Part shown: positions 24,640 through 36,839 of the stretch, one piece after another
How the letters are laid out: the number at the start of each line of letters is the position of its first letter
Position numbering within the stretch: the stretch's first letter is position 1
Assembly (NCBI GenBank): GCA_018292915.2
Contig: JACVVK020000292.1
Coordinates: 207,501-271,500, forward strand
Source: Batillaria attramentaria
Taxonomy: Eukaryota; Mollusca; Gastropoda; Batillariidae
Direction of reading: 5' to 3'
Length of the DNA stretch: 64,000 bases
Translations under genes and position numbers: made by a program
The notes under the pieces: model-generated
Database searches by the model: none
What the model saw: the letters and a program-made list of their open reading frames with translations, nothing else
Told to the model about the DNA's origin: nothing

Positions 24640-24774
24640 GTTGCTCTGTTGTGAACCAACGCAAAAAAGAAAATAAATTGACAGAAAATAACACAAGAAG
24701 CCACAAAATGACAAAATACATCGGAGAACCGTTTCATTTGGCGGCAAAGGTGATTTTTGTGCTAGTGGGCTTCG
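24640..24774 (+). pseudogene. Truncated GPCR exon 1 with its own upstream flank
   Basis: An ATG at 24708 opens MTKYIGEPFHLAAKVIFVLVGF, matching the first 22 residues of gene B. Homology stops at 24774 and passes straight into the upstream region of gene B. The bases before the ATG (about 24640-24707) match those before the relic at 62.4 kb, so both relics descend from one distinct family member. Confidence 0.8.
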
Positions 24775-24775
24775 A

Positions 24776-25017
24776 GGAAGAACATTCAAAGTGTTGTGTT
24801 GAACTTTGCCATACTCCATTCAACAGATTTTGTTAAGTTTTAGGTTCTTTTGAAACTGTCTGCCACCCAGGAATATTACTGCGGCGCGTGACTAAAAAAA
24901 AAAAAGAAATCTATAAAGAAACTGAAGAAAAATACATTCTTCAAATCTACTTGTTGTAGCTTGACGTAACAGAGAGGGGGGGAAACAGCGAAGGAAGAGG
25001 ACTTTCATCAAAAGGAC
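24776..25017 (+). promoter_or_regulatory. Duplicated upstream (promoter/5'UTR) region of gene B
   Basis: About 240 bp directly before the gene B ATG matches the minus-strand sequence before the gene D ATG (60472-60712) almost base for base. Shared landmarks are TTCAAAGTGTTG, GGCGCGTGACTAAAAAA and the last bases CATCAAAAGGAC before ATG. Conservation outside the coding region suggests shared regulation or recent duplication. I cannot identify the transcription start. Confidence 0.6.
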
Positions 25018-27817
25018 ATGGCAGAATACGTCGGAGAACCGTTTCATCCAGCGGCAAAAGTGATTTTTGTGCTAGTGGGCTTCGTGGTGCTCCTGTCTGG
25101 TGTCCTTGGCAACGGGCTTCTGCTGGTGGTGCTGGGTAGATACCGCCCACTTTGGCAGGCACACAACGTCTTCATCGCCAGTCTGGCACTAGCAGACCTG
25201 ATCATCGTGTGTGTGGCCTTGCCGAGTACGTTTCTGGACATAATATTGGGATACTATCCGGTGGCAAATGAAGCTCACTGCAGGTAAATGTAAATGTTTC
25301 CCTTAAGCCTGCTCTTAACTGGGCACAGCGCGCGAAACACACATGTGCACATCACAGTCGTTGCGCTCGGTGTGTCTACTAATTACAAAACTGAACACAG
25401 CAGTGCTCGGTGACAAACCGATTGAAGATGCGCTGTCCGCCATGTTTGCGCGCCGAGTGACGTAGTACAGCCAATCAGAATCTGTTGTGGAAACCACAGT
25501 CACAGTTGTGGCTATTTGAAATCCAGGTTGCTGTGATGACTCCCCAGCGGCGGAAACCCCCAAAATCACAACTGTGTCACAACTGTGGACAGCGCTGTGG
25601 CGCTCCGCAGTGCCCAGTTAAGAGCAGGCTTTAGGCTGTCTGGTCACAATTCTGTCTCCTGTGTGTAGCTATTTAGTCTTCACTGCGGTGATTCATAGAC
25701 ATCATAGCAAAGCCACTAAAATGATTATTATGAACGAATCAATAGGTGGACCCAAACCCACTGAACAAAACAAATTCTAGAACATACGAAGAACCGATCA
25801 GAAGAGACTTAGGACGCTTCAGGGGAGAATACTTTACTTGTATGGGAACGTGATATTAGGTCTATAAGAATAGCTGTCTCCCTTGTAGCGTACAAAGTCT
25901 CTACTGCAGTTCTTCTTGTCGTGTTTCGTATCTTCGCGTATCTTGTTTCGTATTTTCGGATCGCGGAGCTTGTTTCGTATTTTTTTATATCTTGTTTCGT
26001 ATCTTTGTATTTTGTTAGTATTTTTTTTTGTATCTGGTGTCATCTTGTTTCGTATTTTCATATCTTGTTTTGTAATTTTGTATCTTGCTTCGTATCTTTC
26101 GTATTTTCGTATTTGTTTTCGTGTCTTCTTTCGTATCTTGTTTTACCCTGCGGCAGTCACCTGTTTTATGGTAAAACAAATTAAGTTTAGCGAAAACTTC
26201 AGGAAACATATTATCGAATTAAGTTTAGCGAAAACTTAGTAACATAGTATCGAAGTATGTTTTAAAAAAAAGTTACAAAGTTCTCTACAGATCCCGATTC
26301 TCAATAGAATTGGTTTCCTGTTTTATGAGCCGATAAAGCCACACCAGTATTTTATGTGTTGTGTTGTATTTCTTACACCAAACGAAATAGATGGTATAAC
26401 AGATCGCGCGCCTGCAAAGAGTACAAAACAGTGCTGCCCGTCTGGTGCTGAGGAAAGGCATGCGAGACCACATCACACCGCTTTTGAAATCACTGCACTG
26501 GCTGCCAGTCAGTTTCCGCATTAAATACAAGTTGGCAGTTCTAGCCTACCGTCATTTCGATGATACTCTTCCGCCTTATCTGTCTGCCTCACTCTGCACC
26601 TACATTCCGTCCCGTACCCTCCGCTCATCTAATGACAAGCTACTCAAGGTCCCTAAGATAAACCTGAAAACTTATGGTGAACGATGTTTCCGTTTTGCCG
26701 CCCCTACAGTCTGGAACTCTCTGCCTATGGGGCTGAGACAACAACCATCTTTATCAGCTTTTAGATCTGGACTGAAAACCCACCCTTCAGTTTCAACAGG
26801 CTTTCAACTGATGTGTCTTTGTATTGTGTGATGTGATTGACGTGTTTGTCTGTATAGTGTGAATGTGTATGAGTGATGTGTGTTAGCGCAATGAGTCACT
26901 GTTTCTGAGAAGTGCGCTATATAAATGAAATTTATTATTATTATTATTATTAACGAAACACCCTTCCTGATGATTTATTAAAATCTACCATAAGTTTATT
27001 TTTATTCCTGTGCAGAGCGAATGGCTTCATGATCAGTGCTGGCTTCCACATTTCGCTGATGAGTCTTGTCGGCATCTCCTTCAACCGCTACATGAGGGTT
27101 TGTCACACTCAACGCTTCTTCGCCTGGTTCTCCTTGAGGACAAACGTCATCATCTGTCTGTGTGCGTGGGTGCTTGGTATCATCGTCAACATTCCGTCGG
27201 CGGTGGGGGGGTGGGCCCCTCCTTTCCAGTACAGCACAGGGTCCCACGCATGTGATGGACGCGGGGACGCATCCAGTGACGGCATTGTTACCATCGCCAT
27301 GATGGTGGTGTCTTTCGCCCTCATCTGCTTTTTCAACTGCGCTATTTTCCGTTTCTGGAATAAATCGCGAGAAAGGTTAGGCAAGAAACGCAGCAACATG
27401 ACGTCCAATGATGCGTCATCTTCATCTTTGAACATACAGGAAAATGAGGATGTAACCTGTACGACGATGGAGCGACAGCACAGAACCAGACCTGAGACGG
27501 AGACTAATGAAGTGTCTGTACGCACTGAGGCAGCTGAAACAACCCGCGACAGAACTACAGATGCTGAGAAACGACTGGTGCGCTCTCTTCTGGTCGTCTC
27601 CATCGTTCTTTTTGTGCTGTTTTTTCAGTTTGTCGTTGTAATAATCGCCGACAGTGTGGTAGGAGTTCCGGCGGAAGTGGAGGCGTCAGCCTGTCTCTTG
27701 CTGGTAGCTAATAGCGCTGTCAACTGGATCATCTACGGCGCCATGAACACGTCCTACAGACAGGCGTACGCACAAACCCTGTCCTGCTGCACGCGCTGTT
27801 TTCGTTCTGAACAATGA
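25018..27817 (+). CDS. Gene B: two-exon rhodopsin-like GPCR, melatonin-receptor-like
   Basis: Paralogue of gene A on the opposite strand; predicted plasma-membrane receptor with unknown ligand. Exon 1 is 25018-25283, donor GT at 25284. Exon 2 is 27016-27817, acceptor cag ending at 27015. The product is 355 aa. Exon 1 is nearly identical in protein to that of D through TM1 and the first intracellular loop. Landmarks are Asn32 in TM1, Asp60 in TM2, Cys88, NRY at 112-114, an extra Gly in loop 2 (SAVGGW against SAVGW in A), ICL3 of about 72 aa (201-272), TM6 without CWxP and NWIIY at about 325. The C-tail has a CCTRC cluster that could be palmitoylated (inference). The 1.73-kb intron has taken in a Harbinger-like MITE 22 bp after the donor and a LINE 3' end. 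An AATAAA lies 324 bp past the stop (28141). Confidence 0.86.
25306..25630 (-). mobile_element. Harbinger-like MITE in gene B intron (325 bp)
   Basis: Perfect inverted ends AGCCTGCTCTTAACTGGGCA and its complement, with TTA duplications at 25303-25305 and 25631-25633. It sits 22 bp after the gene B donor site. The intron bases before it (GTAAATG...TTTCC) match the start of the gene A intron, so the insertion postdates the gene duplication. Confidence 0.8.
25915..26145 (+). repeat. Degenerate TCGTATCTTGTTTCGTATTT minisatellite
   Basis: About ten to fifteen loose copies of a 10-21 bp unit inside the gene B intron. The long open frames here encode only repeat peptide. Confidence 0.7.
26401..26952 (+). 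mobile_element. LINE 3' end in gene B intron (CR1/L2-like)
   Basis: Encodes LQRVQNSAARLVLR, then HITPLLKSLHWLPVSFRIKY, RTLRSSNDKLLKVPK and FAAPTVWNSLP, the C-terminal domain of CR1/L2/jockey-like pol. It ends GCGCTATATAAATGAAATTT plus (ATT)n. One open frame of about 140 codons remains, so it is fairly young, but the RT domain is absent. Confidence 0.8.
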
Positions 27818-27834
27818 GTCAGACTTCTTTGATG

Positions 27835-28555
<721 letters not shown>

Positions 28556-28556
28556 A

Positions 28557-28590
<34 letters not shown>

Positions 28591-28965
28591 GTATTGTATA
28601 GGCGCTTTACCCAATTTCAAAGCGCCGCGAACTGAACCCGACACGCACGCTCACGTGAACCACACGCATTCTCTCACACACTCGACATAAACACATTACA
28701 ATCACGTGGTGCGAAGGGTCAGCTCTGTTATTTAAATTTCGGAATTTAGAATTGCATTTTTTTTTTCTTTTTTCAAATTTGGTGAGCTGGACATTTCCAA
28801 AGTAGAGGGGGAGGAAGCCGGAGTACCCGGAGAGAACCCCCGACGATCGGCCCGAATGAACGGTGCCACATACAAGAAGGAAAAATTCTTTGCCCGGAGT
28901 GGGACTGGAACCCCTGACATCTTGCATTGGTGACAAGTCTCTTAACCACTAGACCACCGACCGCC
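28556..28965 (-). mobile_element. SINE S1, minus-strand copy next to gene B 3' flank
   Basis: (AAT)n tail at 28558-28590, then the S1 body with a few internal deletions, and the complete tRNA-like head at the right end. It marks the end of the duplicated gene B flank. Confidence 0.75.
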
Positions 28966-29491
28966 CGGTGTGAATGATATGAGCACATAGCCCGTGTGTA
29001 AAGCACTTGCAATACATGTAGCAGCCAAATCATTTCCTCACCAGCGTCTGGAATGTTCTAAGTACAATGCAGAGAGGCAAAGGTTTACACCCATCACATA
29101 CCGAAAACAAGTGTCAGCTTTTCACTTTTGCCGATTTATGTCCATGGACATGTCAAAGACAGTAATACTGAACCTAGCCAAGTTTATCAACAACAGTAAA
29201 GTGATATAAGACATATATTTCGCAAATAGTTATTGTCTCTCTAGTGTGTTGACAACGCCTGAATCTGTGCACTTTTTGTGTTAATGTAATCATTATGTGT
29301 TTTTATCTTGTCCTTCGTACAGGTGTGGTTTCCTATAATTATTCAAAGCAATCACGTTCGCTCTGATTTTCTGCATTTCCTCCACACACCAGAAGGGGCT
29401 ACAGGAATAAACGTTTTGACTTGACTTGACTTTTTTCTTTTATTTTACTGGAAACGGAAACGGTAATGACTGCGAAGTGGTTACAAGTTAA

Positions 29492-29829
29492 GCAAATAAA
29501 AGCGACACAAAAGGGACAGAAACCACTTAACTTTGACAAAGGACGGCACAGGTCGACGTTTCGGCTTACGCCTTCTTCAGGACATAAACAAATGGGACAT
29601 AACTTCAACAAACAAGCAAAAGGTAACTCTGCGGACGTACTGACATACACGGCGCGGGAAAAAAAAAAAAAAAAAAGTGGGCGAGAAAAGGACCAGAAAA
29701 AATAGCAAAATTATCACAACACCCATCCTTAGGTGACACAAGACCATGGACTGTGTGTGAAAAAAAAAAAAATGGGCAGAAAAGAACAAAAAAGAACAAA
29801 AAAGAACAAAAAAGAATAGTGAAAATTAG
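29492..29829 (+). repeat. Dispersed repeat R, copy 2
   Basis: Counterpart of 20987-21330; hairpin at 29555-29580 (minus). Ends in a run of AGAACAAAAA repeats. No coding. Confidence 0.7.
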
Positions 29830-29841
29830 CTTTATTTTACT

Positions 29842-30118
29842 GTTTTTTTTGCCCCAACTCTTTTGCCAGTTCCAGTGGTGTTCTTCCCAGGTAATGGGTG
29901 GAATCCACGGAGGGCTCGGAAGCTGGGGCATTTTTTATCATGCGTGATGATGGGGATGAGGATGATGGTAAGATGATGCTATGGAGGTCCGTGTGGTTTG
30001 GGATTGCGGGACAGGGCCGCATTCCACGCTTCCTGTCATAAATATCTCGGCATTAACCAGGCCCGGGAACTACGAACTACCATGGTCCGAAGTGCTAACC
30101 ACTACACTACGGGGGCCT
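29842..30118 (-). mobile_element. SINE S2, internally deleted
   Basis: Has the poly(T)/GCCCCAACTCTTTTGCCAG end and the CACTACACTACGGGGGCC head complement, but about 200 bases of the body are missing at GGGAACTACGAACTACCATG. Confidence 0.7.
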
Positions 30119-30159
30119 GACTTTGACTTTGACTTTGATGCTAAATCTCAGTTGACATG

Positions 30160-30290
30160 TGGCAGGACAACCCTTGAAATCACCTGTATACAACGTAAGC
30201 ATATTACTCCCGCCCTCAAGCAGTTGCACTGGCTTCCCATCCACTACAGGATCCTGTACTACAAAGTGTCAGCACGTATTGTAGGTTGTT
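30160..30290 (+). mobile_element. Short LINE pol fragment beside (GT)n
   Basis: Encodes HITPALKQLHWLPIHYRILY and ends at TGTCAGCACGTATTGTAG just before the GT/GC array at 30299-30432. The same junction is present at 20.65 kb. Confidence 0.65.
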
Positions 30291-30298
30291 TTGTCTTT

Positions 30299-30432
30299 GG
30301 TGTGTGTGCGTGCATGCGTGCGTGCGTGCGTGTGTGCGTGCGTGCGTGCGTGTGTGCCTGCGTGCGTGCGTGCGTGCGTGTGTGTGTGCGTGTGTGTGTG
30401 TCGGTGTGTGTGTGTGTTTGTGTGTACGTGTC
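30299..30432 (+). repeat. (GTGC)n/(GT)n microsatellite
   Basis: Mixed GTGC, GTGT and GCCT tetranucleotides. Confidence 0.9.
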
Positions 30433-30619
30433 ATTTGTGTAATAATGGTACTGAGACACAAATCTCAACTCCAAAGAGGGAACCGAGGTGTATGATGGAA
30501 CGTTCCCACATTGCACTAAGTGCAAAATCGTGTTCTACGCCCTGAAAAACGTATAAAAAATTGATTGTTTGCAAAAATTTGGAAATGTCCCCATTTTGCA
30601 CTTGTGCGACTGTGTGACT

Positions 30620-31600
30620 TTTAAACACTTTACACACGTCCCGTGTTTACATCAAAATTTTGTGTTTTGATTTCCCTGTTGTCACACACATTTGCCTATG
30701 GGTTATTTCGGGTTATTTGCATCGCACACTTTAATAACCTTCAAAACACATGCATTTAAAGTCAAATGGTCTCAGCAGAGGATTATACTGAGCCATAAAA
30801 CACTGTTTTCTGCACCGGCGATTAAACCCAAATGCTGCATGTAAAGTTGGGACGTTCCGTGTTTACATCAAAATTCTGTGTTTGGGTTTATCTCTTATTA
30901 CACCCTGTTGCCTATGGGTTATTTCAGGTTATTTGCATCGCATACTTCAATACGCTGCAAAAGGCATACACTGAAGGCCAAAATGGCCTATGTGGAGAAC
31001 TACACTTAGCCAGAAAACAATGCCTTCCGCACCGGCGATTAAACCCAAATGCTGTATGTAAAGTTGGGACGTTCCGTCTTCACATCAATATTCTGTGTTT
31101 GGGTTTTTCTGTTCTTACACACATTTGCCTATGGTTTATTTCAGGTTATTTGCATCCCTCACTTTAACATCCTGCAAAACACATGCATTCAAAGTCAAAT
31201 GGTCTCAGTAGAGGACTATACTGAGCAAGAAAACACTGTTTTCTGCACCGGCGATTAAACCCAAATGCTGTATGTAATGATGGGACGTTCCGTGTTTACA
31301 TCAAAATTCTGTGTTTGGGTTTATCTGTTATTACACACATATTCCTATGGATTATTTCAGGTTATTTGTATCGCACACTTTAATATGCTGCAACAGACAT
31401 ACATTCAAGGCCAAATGGTCTATGTGGAGAACTATACTTAGCCAGAAAGCAGTCATCCGCACTGGCGATTAAACCCAATGCTGTAAAGTTGGAATGTTCT
31501 GTGTTCACATCAAAATTCTGTGTTTGAGTCTCTCTGTTCTTACACACACTTGTCTATGGGTTGTTGCAGTTTAGTTACATCACCCTATGTGGTGGAATAG
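30620..31600 (+). repeat. Tandem repeat, about 210-bp unit, 4-5 copies
   Basis: ACCGGCGATTAAACCCAAAT, TTGGGACGTTCC and TGGTTATTTCAGGTTATTTG type segments recur at about 30820, 31035, 31250 and 31460. The units have 80-90 percent likeness by eye. No coding. Confidence 0.7.
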
Positions 31601-31999
31601 GACGTTAAACCCCCAAACATCCACCCACCCTCAGTTTAGTTACATCGCACTCTTTAGTATGCTGCAAACGATTCAGTCAGTCAACCGATTGCTGCAAGCG
31701 AGGCTTACCGGCACAGAGCTAAATAAACGTGAAGGGCTCAATCTGTCTCTATTTTTAATGCAAGTCTGTGGTCAGTGAAAAAAAGAGAGGGTGGCGGGGG
31801 AATAGCTGAGCGCCACTTAAGTACCCATTGGGTTACATACTAGCTGTTGACATGCCATCCTGGATAACCCGGTCATCTGTCTAAGCCGGTCAATTTGACT
31901 CAGTCCCTTGGGTGACCAGCGTACACAGGTTTGACTGTAAAAATAATATATTATTATTGTTTTCCTTATGAGTCTCAGCTTCATCGGTATTCACACATT

Positions 32000-32790
32000 C
32001 CATTATTACTGCATTCAAACCACCCTCCACACCCCCAACACCCCACGCCACAGTCAAACTCGCAAACACCACCCACTCCACACCACAGACTCTTTCCCTC
32101 TATATTTCCCTCCCCAGAACTCTATCTCACATACAAACACAACCCGCCTAAAAGACATACAAACTAAGTGCATAATTTGATGTAAAATCGCACGGTTAAC
32201 ACCAACACTACAGTCAAACTTGTGTAAGCTGGTAACTCCTAACTCAAATCACAAATGACAGAACAAACCTTCAGTACCGTACCCCACTTATACCCAAGAA
32301 CACATTCACCACTCCCACCGATCTACAGCCTGAACCCTCAGAGTAGGACATTTGTACACTGACCAACTTGCACACACTATTCAACCCATAACGGCCCCAC
32401 ATACCTCACATGCACACCACCACGCCATTTTACAGGCTTCAAGGTACAGACGCCATCCAGCCCCCTCCCCCTCCAAACTCCTCTCCAACAACCAACATAC
32501 AGTAACGACAGTTCTACCCCACTATATATGTACCAAAACCTGCAGTCCACTAACGACACCCATGCAGGCGCAAGAAACATTAAAAAATCACAAGCCTACC
32601 ACCCCACTGTTACAGGCATAACACCTTCTGACACCCAACAATCACTTCCTACATTCCTTCAACAGCACTTAAAACTATCCCCACAAGTAATCCAATTGCC
32701 ATTGTCTACCAATTACCCCCCCCCCCCCACCCCCGCTGTCTGGTGCAACAATATTACAATCCAGTCACCACAATAACACACCACCATATC
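32000..32790. other. G-poor, C/A-rich stretch
   Basis: The plus strand has very few G over nearly 800 bases (for example 32020-32160). No gene. A C run at 32716-32728. Confidence 0.6.
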
Positions 32791-33148
32791 TAATGGACAA
32801 CCACTTTCGCACAGTTGTCTCTTTCAAAGTCATTTTGATCTTCATATATGGTTGGTTAATTGGGATTTAACGACCCCACCACAACGAAGTGATAAGAAAA
32901 TGGCCAGCGTTCCAAAAATATTATTTTAAAGAGACAGGTTTGCTCTATATTCTAAGGCAGTGTGAAACAGTCCGCTACTGTTGTTAATTCCTGTTTTGGG
33001 GTGCAGGTAAAGAACTAAGACAAAATCACTGTAACACTTAAATTGATATTATATTAAGAGCCTGCAAAGGAGGGATCACCACCCAATGGTCAATGCATGA
33101 AATCACTTTCTATGCCCCGTTTTCGTCTGTCTGATTTCCAGTAAATAG

Positions 33149-33302
33149 GGGGACGGGATAGCCGAACGGTAGAGTGTTGGGGTTTCAATGCTCGGGTCGT
33201 GAGTTTGAACCCCGGCTTCGACCATATTTTGTGCTTGCCTTTTTCTCATCGCCCCATCTTTGATATCACCCATATATGGCGGAAAACTCCCAAACACCCA
33301 GC
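33149..33302 (+). mobile_element. SINE S3, diverged
   Basis: GGGGACGGGATAGCCGAACG head, GTCGTGAGTTTGAACCCCGG box B region, body CCCCATCTTTGATATCACCC, end AAACACCCAGCC. Confidence 0.65.
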
Positions 33303-33580
33303 CGCTGAATTGTTGGGGGTTTTGTTTTGGTTGTCTGGTGGTGGGACATTGCTGTTTTCGCGGTCTAAGGGTGTGGGATTTGTTGTTTGCGTGCCATAAT
33401 AGGATGCTTACGACACATGCAGTGTGTATGAAATACTTCCATGTGCATAATGTGGGTAACCTTGGCCTGAGGGGTCAAGGTCACAGGAATAGGGATGAAA
33501 GGGAAATAAGACAACCAGTAGAACATTTGCTTTATCTGCATTGAATGTTGCTAAGAATACATTTTCGGAATAACCTCTGG

Positions 33581-34134
33581 TGTTACACAGCACTTTCGGG
33601 CTTCGCAATTACAAGCTTCTCTCGTGCACACACACACACACACACACACAAACATCTCCGGGCCTTATATACAGTAACGGCATTCTAGTACATTCTGGAC
33701 CACTCTTATAACAGAACCAATCAAAATCAAAGCGTGAATCACATTATTGCTATTTTAAAACTAAAGAAGAATCCAGAATAATCAAGTACCTGCCCGCCGA
33801 ACCTAGGCGCGTTATATAACACCTTCTAATCGTAAACAGGTCAGAACAAAGCGATTTGCACGAGATTTCCGAGCGACTGAGCCCTAGGCCCGAAGTGCAT
33901 ACCGTCGCCCGAGGGTAAAAGGGGGCAGCCAAAACAAGGTCACCACTTCTCGAATACTTGTGATAACAAAAGAAACTTCTGGATCACGGGAAACAGATTT
34001 ACATTACTATAAAAGAATATAAACTAAACAAAGCGACTTCTCTATCTCACCAAAGCTACAAAAAAAGCATTACAGCTGTTATCCTACAGCATACAAACAA
34101 AATATAAACAAGAGGCACAGCCACGCTCGTAACA
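33581..34134 (-). mobile_element. Solo LTR-like element with CTGG duplication (554 bp)
   Basis: On the minus strand it begins TGTTACGAG and ends GTGTAACA, the TG...CA pattern of an LTR. It is flanked by CTGG at 33577-33580 and 34135-34138. TATATAAC lies inside on the plus strand with TATA-like sequence on the minus. About 85 percent alike by eye to 59480-60034. No gag or pol beside it. Confidence 0.6.
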
Positions 34135-35628
34135 CTGGCATATGCTTGAAAGTTATGCTGTCTTCCCACTCCCCCCCCCCCCCCCACGCCACCTGAAGCA
34201 AAGACACTTTCTGGTGACTTAATATGATGAAAGTACACATACTGATTTCAGTCCATGTCAAATTCCACAGTAATGTGTTTTGTTGTTGTTGTTGTTGTAT
34301 GTTTTGATTTTTTTTATTGTTGGATTTTTTTTAGTTATACAATCAGATACATAGTTTTCGACCGTGCTTTACTCAGAGAATTTCTTTGACACCTAAAGCC
34401 ATATGGGTGGTCAGAGAGAGACGGAAAGAGATTTTTGTTTTTCCAGAGCGGATTTATTAACACAACAATTACTAAGCAAAATCAAGAGCCTGTAGTAATG
34501 CTCAGGTGGAACAAATAACCCTTTCCTTTGCAGAACTATTTGAAAAAAATGACAGTTTGTGGGTACAATCAGTCTTAGGTTTACTGTACACATACCCCTC
34601 ATTTTATATTAATAACAGTATAATATCTGAAAGGATATTGAATACAGAATGCAATGAGCACAAACTTATCATCAATGGAAACAAACGGGGAGACAACTGT
34701 ATCCCAAAGGGACACCATTCATCTATTTCTAGCCTCATGTTTGATTTTCAAAGCATATTTGCCAGTTTTATGGAAATATTCATCCTGAAGCAGTGAAAGT
34801 AAAAGTTGAACCTTGTTATGTACATTTCATCCACCAGTGTGCAGATTTACCCTGTTTAGTCCTCATTTGTACTGACCTTGCATGTTATTTCACAGACTGT
34901 TCAAACACACACAGAACACTTTGGTATGCAACTGACTTCAGCTGTACTGCAGGCTTACTGCATTTACTGCTGGTGATGTCTTTCATGAGATCTATCTCTA
35001 TATTGCCTGAGGTCATACTTGAAACACCTATGTACAGACCAATGAGCACATGCGACACAGCAAAATGCACAGTGTGCCCAGCTTTTCGGGCCCCCCACCC
35101 CTCCACCCTTCCTGCTGCACCAATGCACACACCTCTGTCTAGCATACAGGTTTGTTCAGTGCTCTGCAACAACATGACAAAGTCCAGGGAAAAGAATATC
35201 CTAAAAGTCTATCATGATGCAATCAGCAGGGGGAAACACAGCAGGACCATTCTCACCTTCGTAGACTGGTTACTGTCTGTGTATATGTTTATCCAAACAG
35301 CCGTGAGATTCAGATCTAACGCAGCACTCCCTCTAGTTTCACTCCGTTGCCTCCCAGTACTGCCTCTACTCACTCCTCTCCGACTTTCCTGGCCTCCCCA
35401 CACAGAACACATCTGCCACCTCCCACTGGCACTCGATTAGCGTTGATTGATCACCTTCTCGTTCCCATCATCAAAGTTATTTTCTTCCAACTCTTCTGCA
35501 TGTCCGATGGTATCAGGAAAACCGCTGTCCAAATCTACATATCTTGCTACACTCTAATCTTCACTTTCTGCACAACTCCCCGGGATATTGAACAAAATTC
35601 GATGATTACCCCTATTACGTAATGATCG
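34135..35628. other. No gene supported
   Basis: A 215-codon open frame (34793-35440) has no domain I recognise, no splice context and a matching open antisense frame. Not called. C run at 34172-34187. Confidence 0.4.
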
Positions 35629-35777
35629 TGCCGCCATCTTGTTGATACTAACATCTAAACTTACGAAAAGCAGCATAACTGGCAAACCGACATCTTTCAA
35701 ACCCACGTGCTTTGCCAGTTTTGCAGCCCTGTTTTTCGTAAGTTTAGATGTTTGTATCAACAAGATGGTGGCGCCAT
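35629..35777. mobile_element. Foldback element with about 60-bp arms
   Basis: Left arm CCGCCATCTTGTTGATACTA ... ACATCTAAACTTACGAAAA ... ACTGGCAAA; the right arm is its complement with few mismatches (ends GATGGTGGCGCC). Loop about 25 bases. No coding. Confidence 0.65.
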
Positions 35778-36171
35778 GCCCACACCGGTATGCAATTCGT
35801 CACGAATGACGTGCATACAACGGCTTCCCCGTGATTCCCACACTGCTGAAAATGGTGACTCTTGAATCTGTCTATAAGCGGACTTGCGAAGGAAAGGCAT
35901 AAAGTGTGACGTTACTGCGATGGCAGAGTGACGGGGAGGTGGGGGAGCTCTATGTGTACTCACAATGGTCGTGGGAGGAGGGGAGGGGGGTCTGGTCTGG
36001 GCTGTGCTAGACTCTTTTAAGAACATATCATGTAACACTATCGACCAAAAAACAACAAAACAAAACAAAACCAAAACACCCATCCCAAACAGTGGAGGCA
36101 TAATTAACATGAGAGGTTGTGTGTGCATTAATAAACAGCTTTTGGCTATGGATATCAGTTATATGCCTTAG

Positions 36172-36835
36172 CTAAGTCCGCTGGTCCATTACCTGATACT
36201 CTTGTTGTCAGTGATGCTACTGTTCCATTTGCCAAATCAGCTAAGAATCTTGGTGTTGTTCTTGACTCACACTTGACTATGCATGCCCATGTAGTGAACA
36301 TCATCCCTACTGTGAACTTTGAGCTCATTCGTATTAGCTCTATTCGTCATTTCCTCTCAGTTTAGGCTACAAAGACTCTTGTGTCAGCTTTTGTGCTTTC
36401 ACGCTTGGATTACTGTAATGGTCTCCTTGTAAACAGCCCGAAGGATCTCTTACAGTGACTCCAAAGGTTACAAAACAATGCGGCACGCCTAGTTCTGAGA
36501 GTTTCGCGAAGAGATCACATCATCCCACACCTCCGCACTTTGCACTGGCTCCCCAGGGGCTCGCATTAAGATTGCTTGCATGTGCTACCGTGTCATTAGT
36601 CAGTCAGGACCTTCTTATCTCTCTGAGTTAGTCTACGTACCAACAAGAACACTTCGCTCATCCACTCTCACACTCTGCAAACCACGTGTCTTCACTAAAA
36701 CCTTTGGAGAAAGGTCTTTCTTTTCTGCAGCACCGACTATTTGGAATTATCTTCCTTTATCTGTCCGCTCAGCAAGTACTGACTCGGCCTTCCGCTCTGC
36801 TTATAAAAGGACTCTTTAATGAATTCTTTCACTGA
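36172..36835 (+). mobile_element. LINE pol C-terminal remnant with stops
   Basis: Pieces of pol include LGVVLDSHLTMHAHV, LVSAFVLSRLDYCNGLL, LQRLQNNAARLVLRV, and RSFFSAAPTIWNYLPLS. Stops break the frame at least twice. Same domain as 26.4 kb but a different subfamily. Confidence 0.75.
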
Positions 36836-36839
36836 GCCG

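Noticed and set aside
34793..35440. A 215-codon open frame as a novel gene
   Set aside because: No recognisable domain, a competing antisense frame, no promoter or splice signals, and surrounding repeats.
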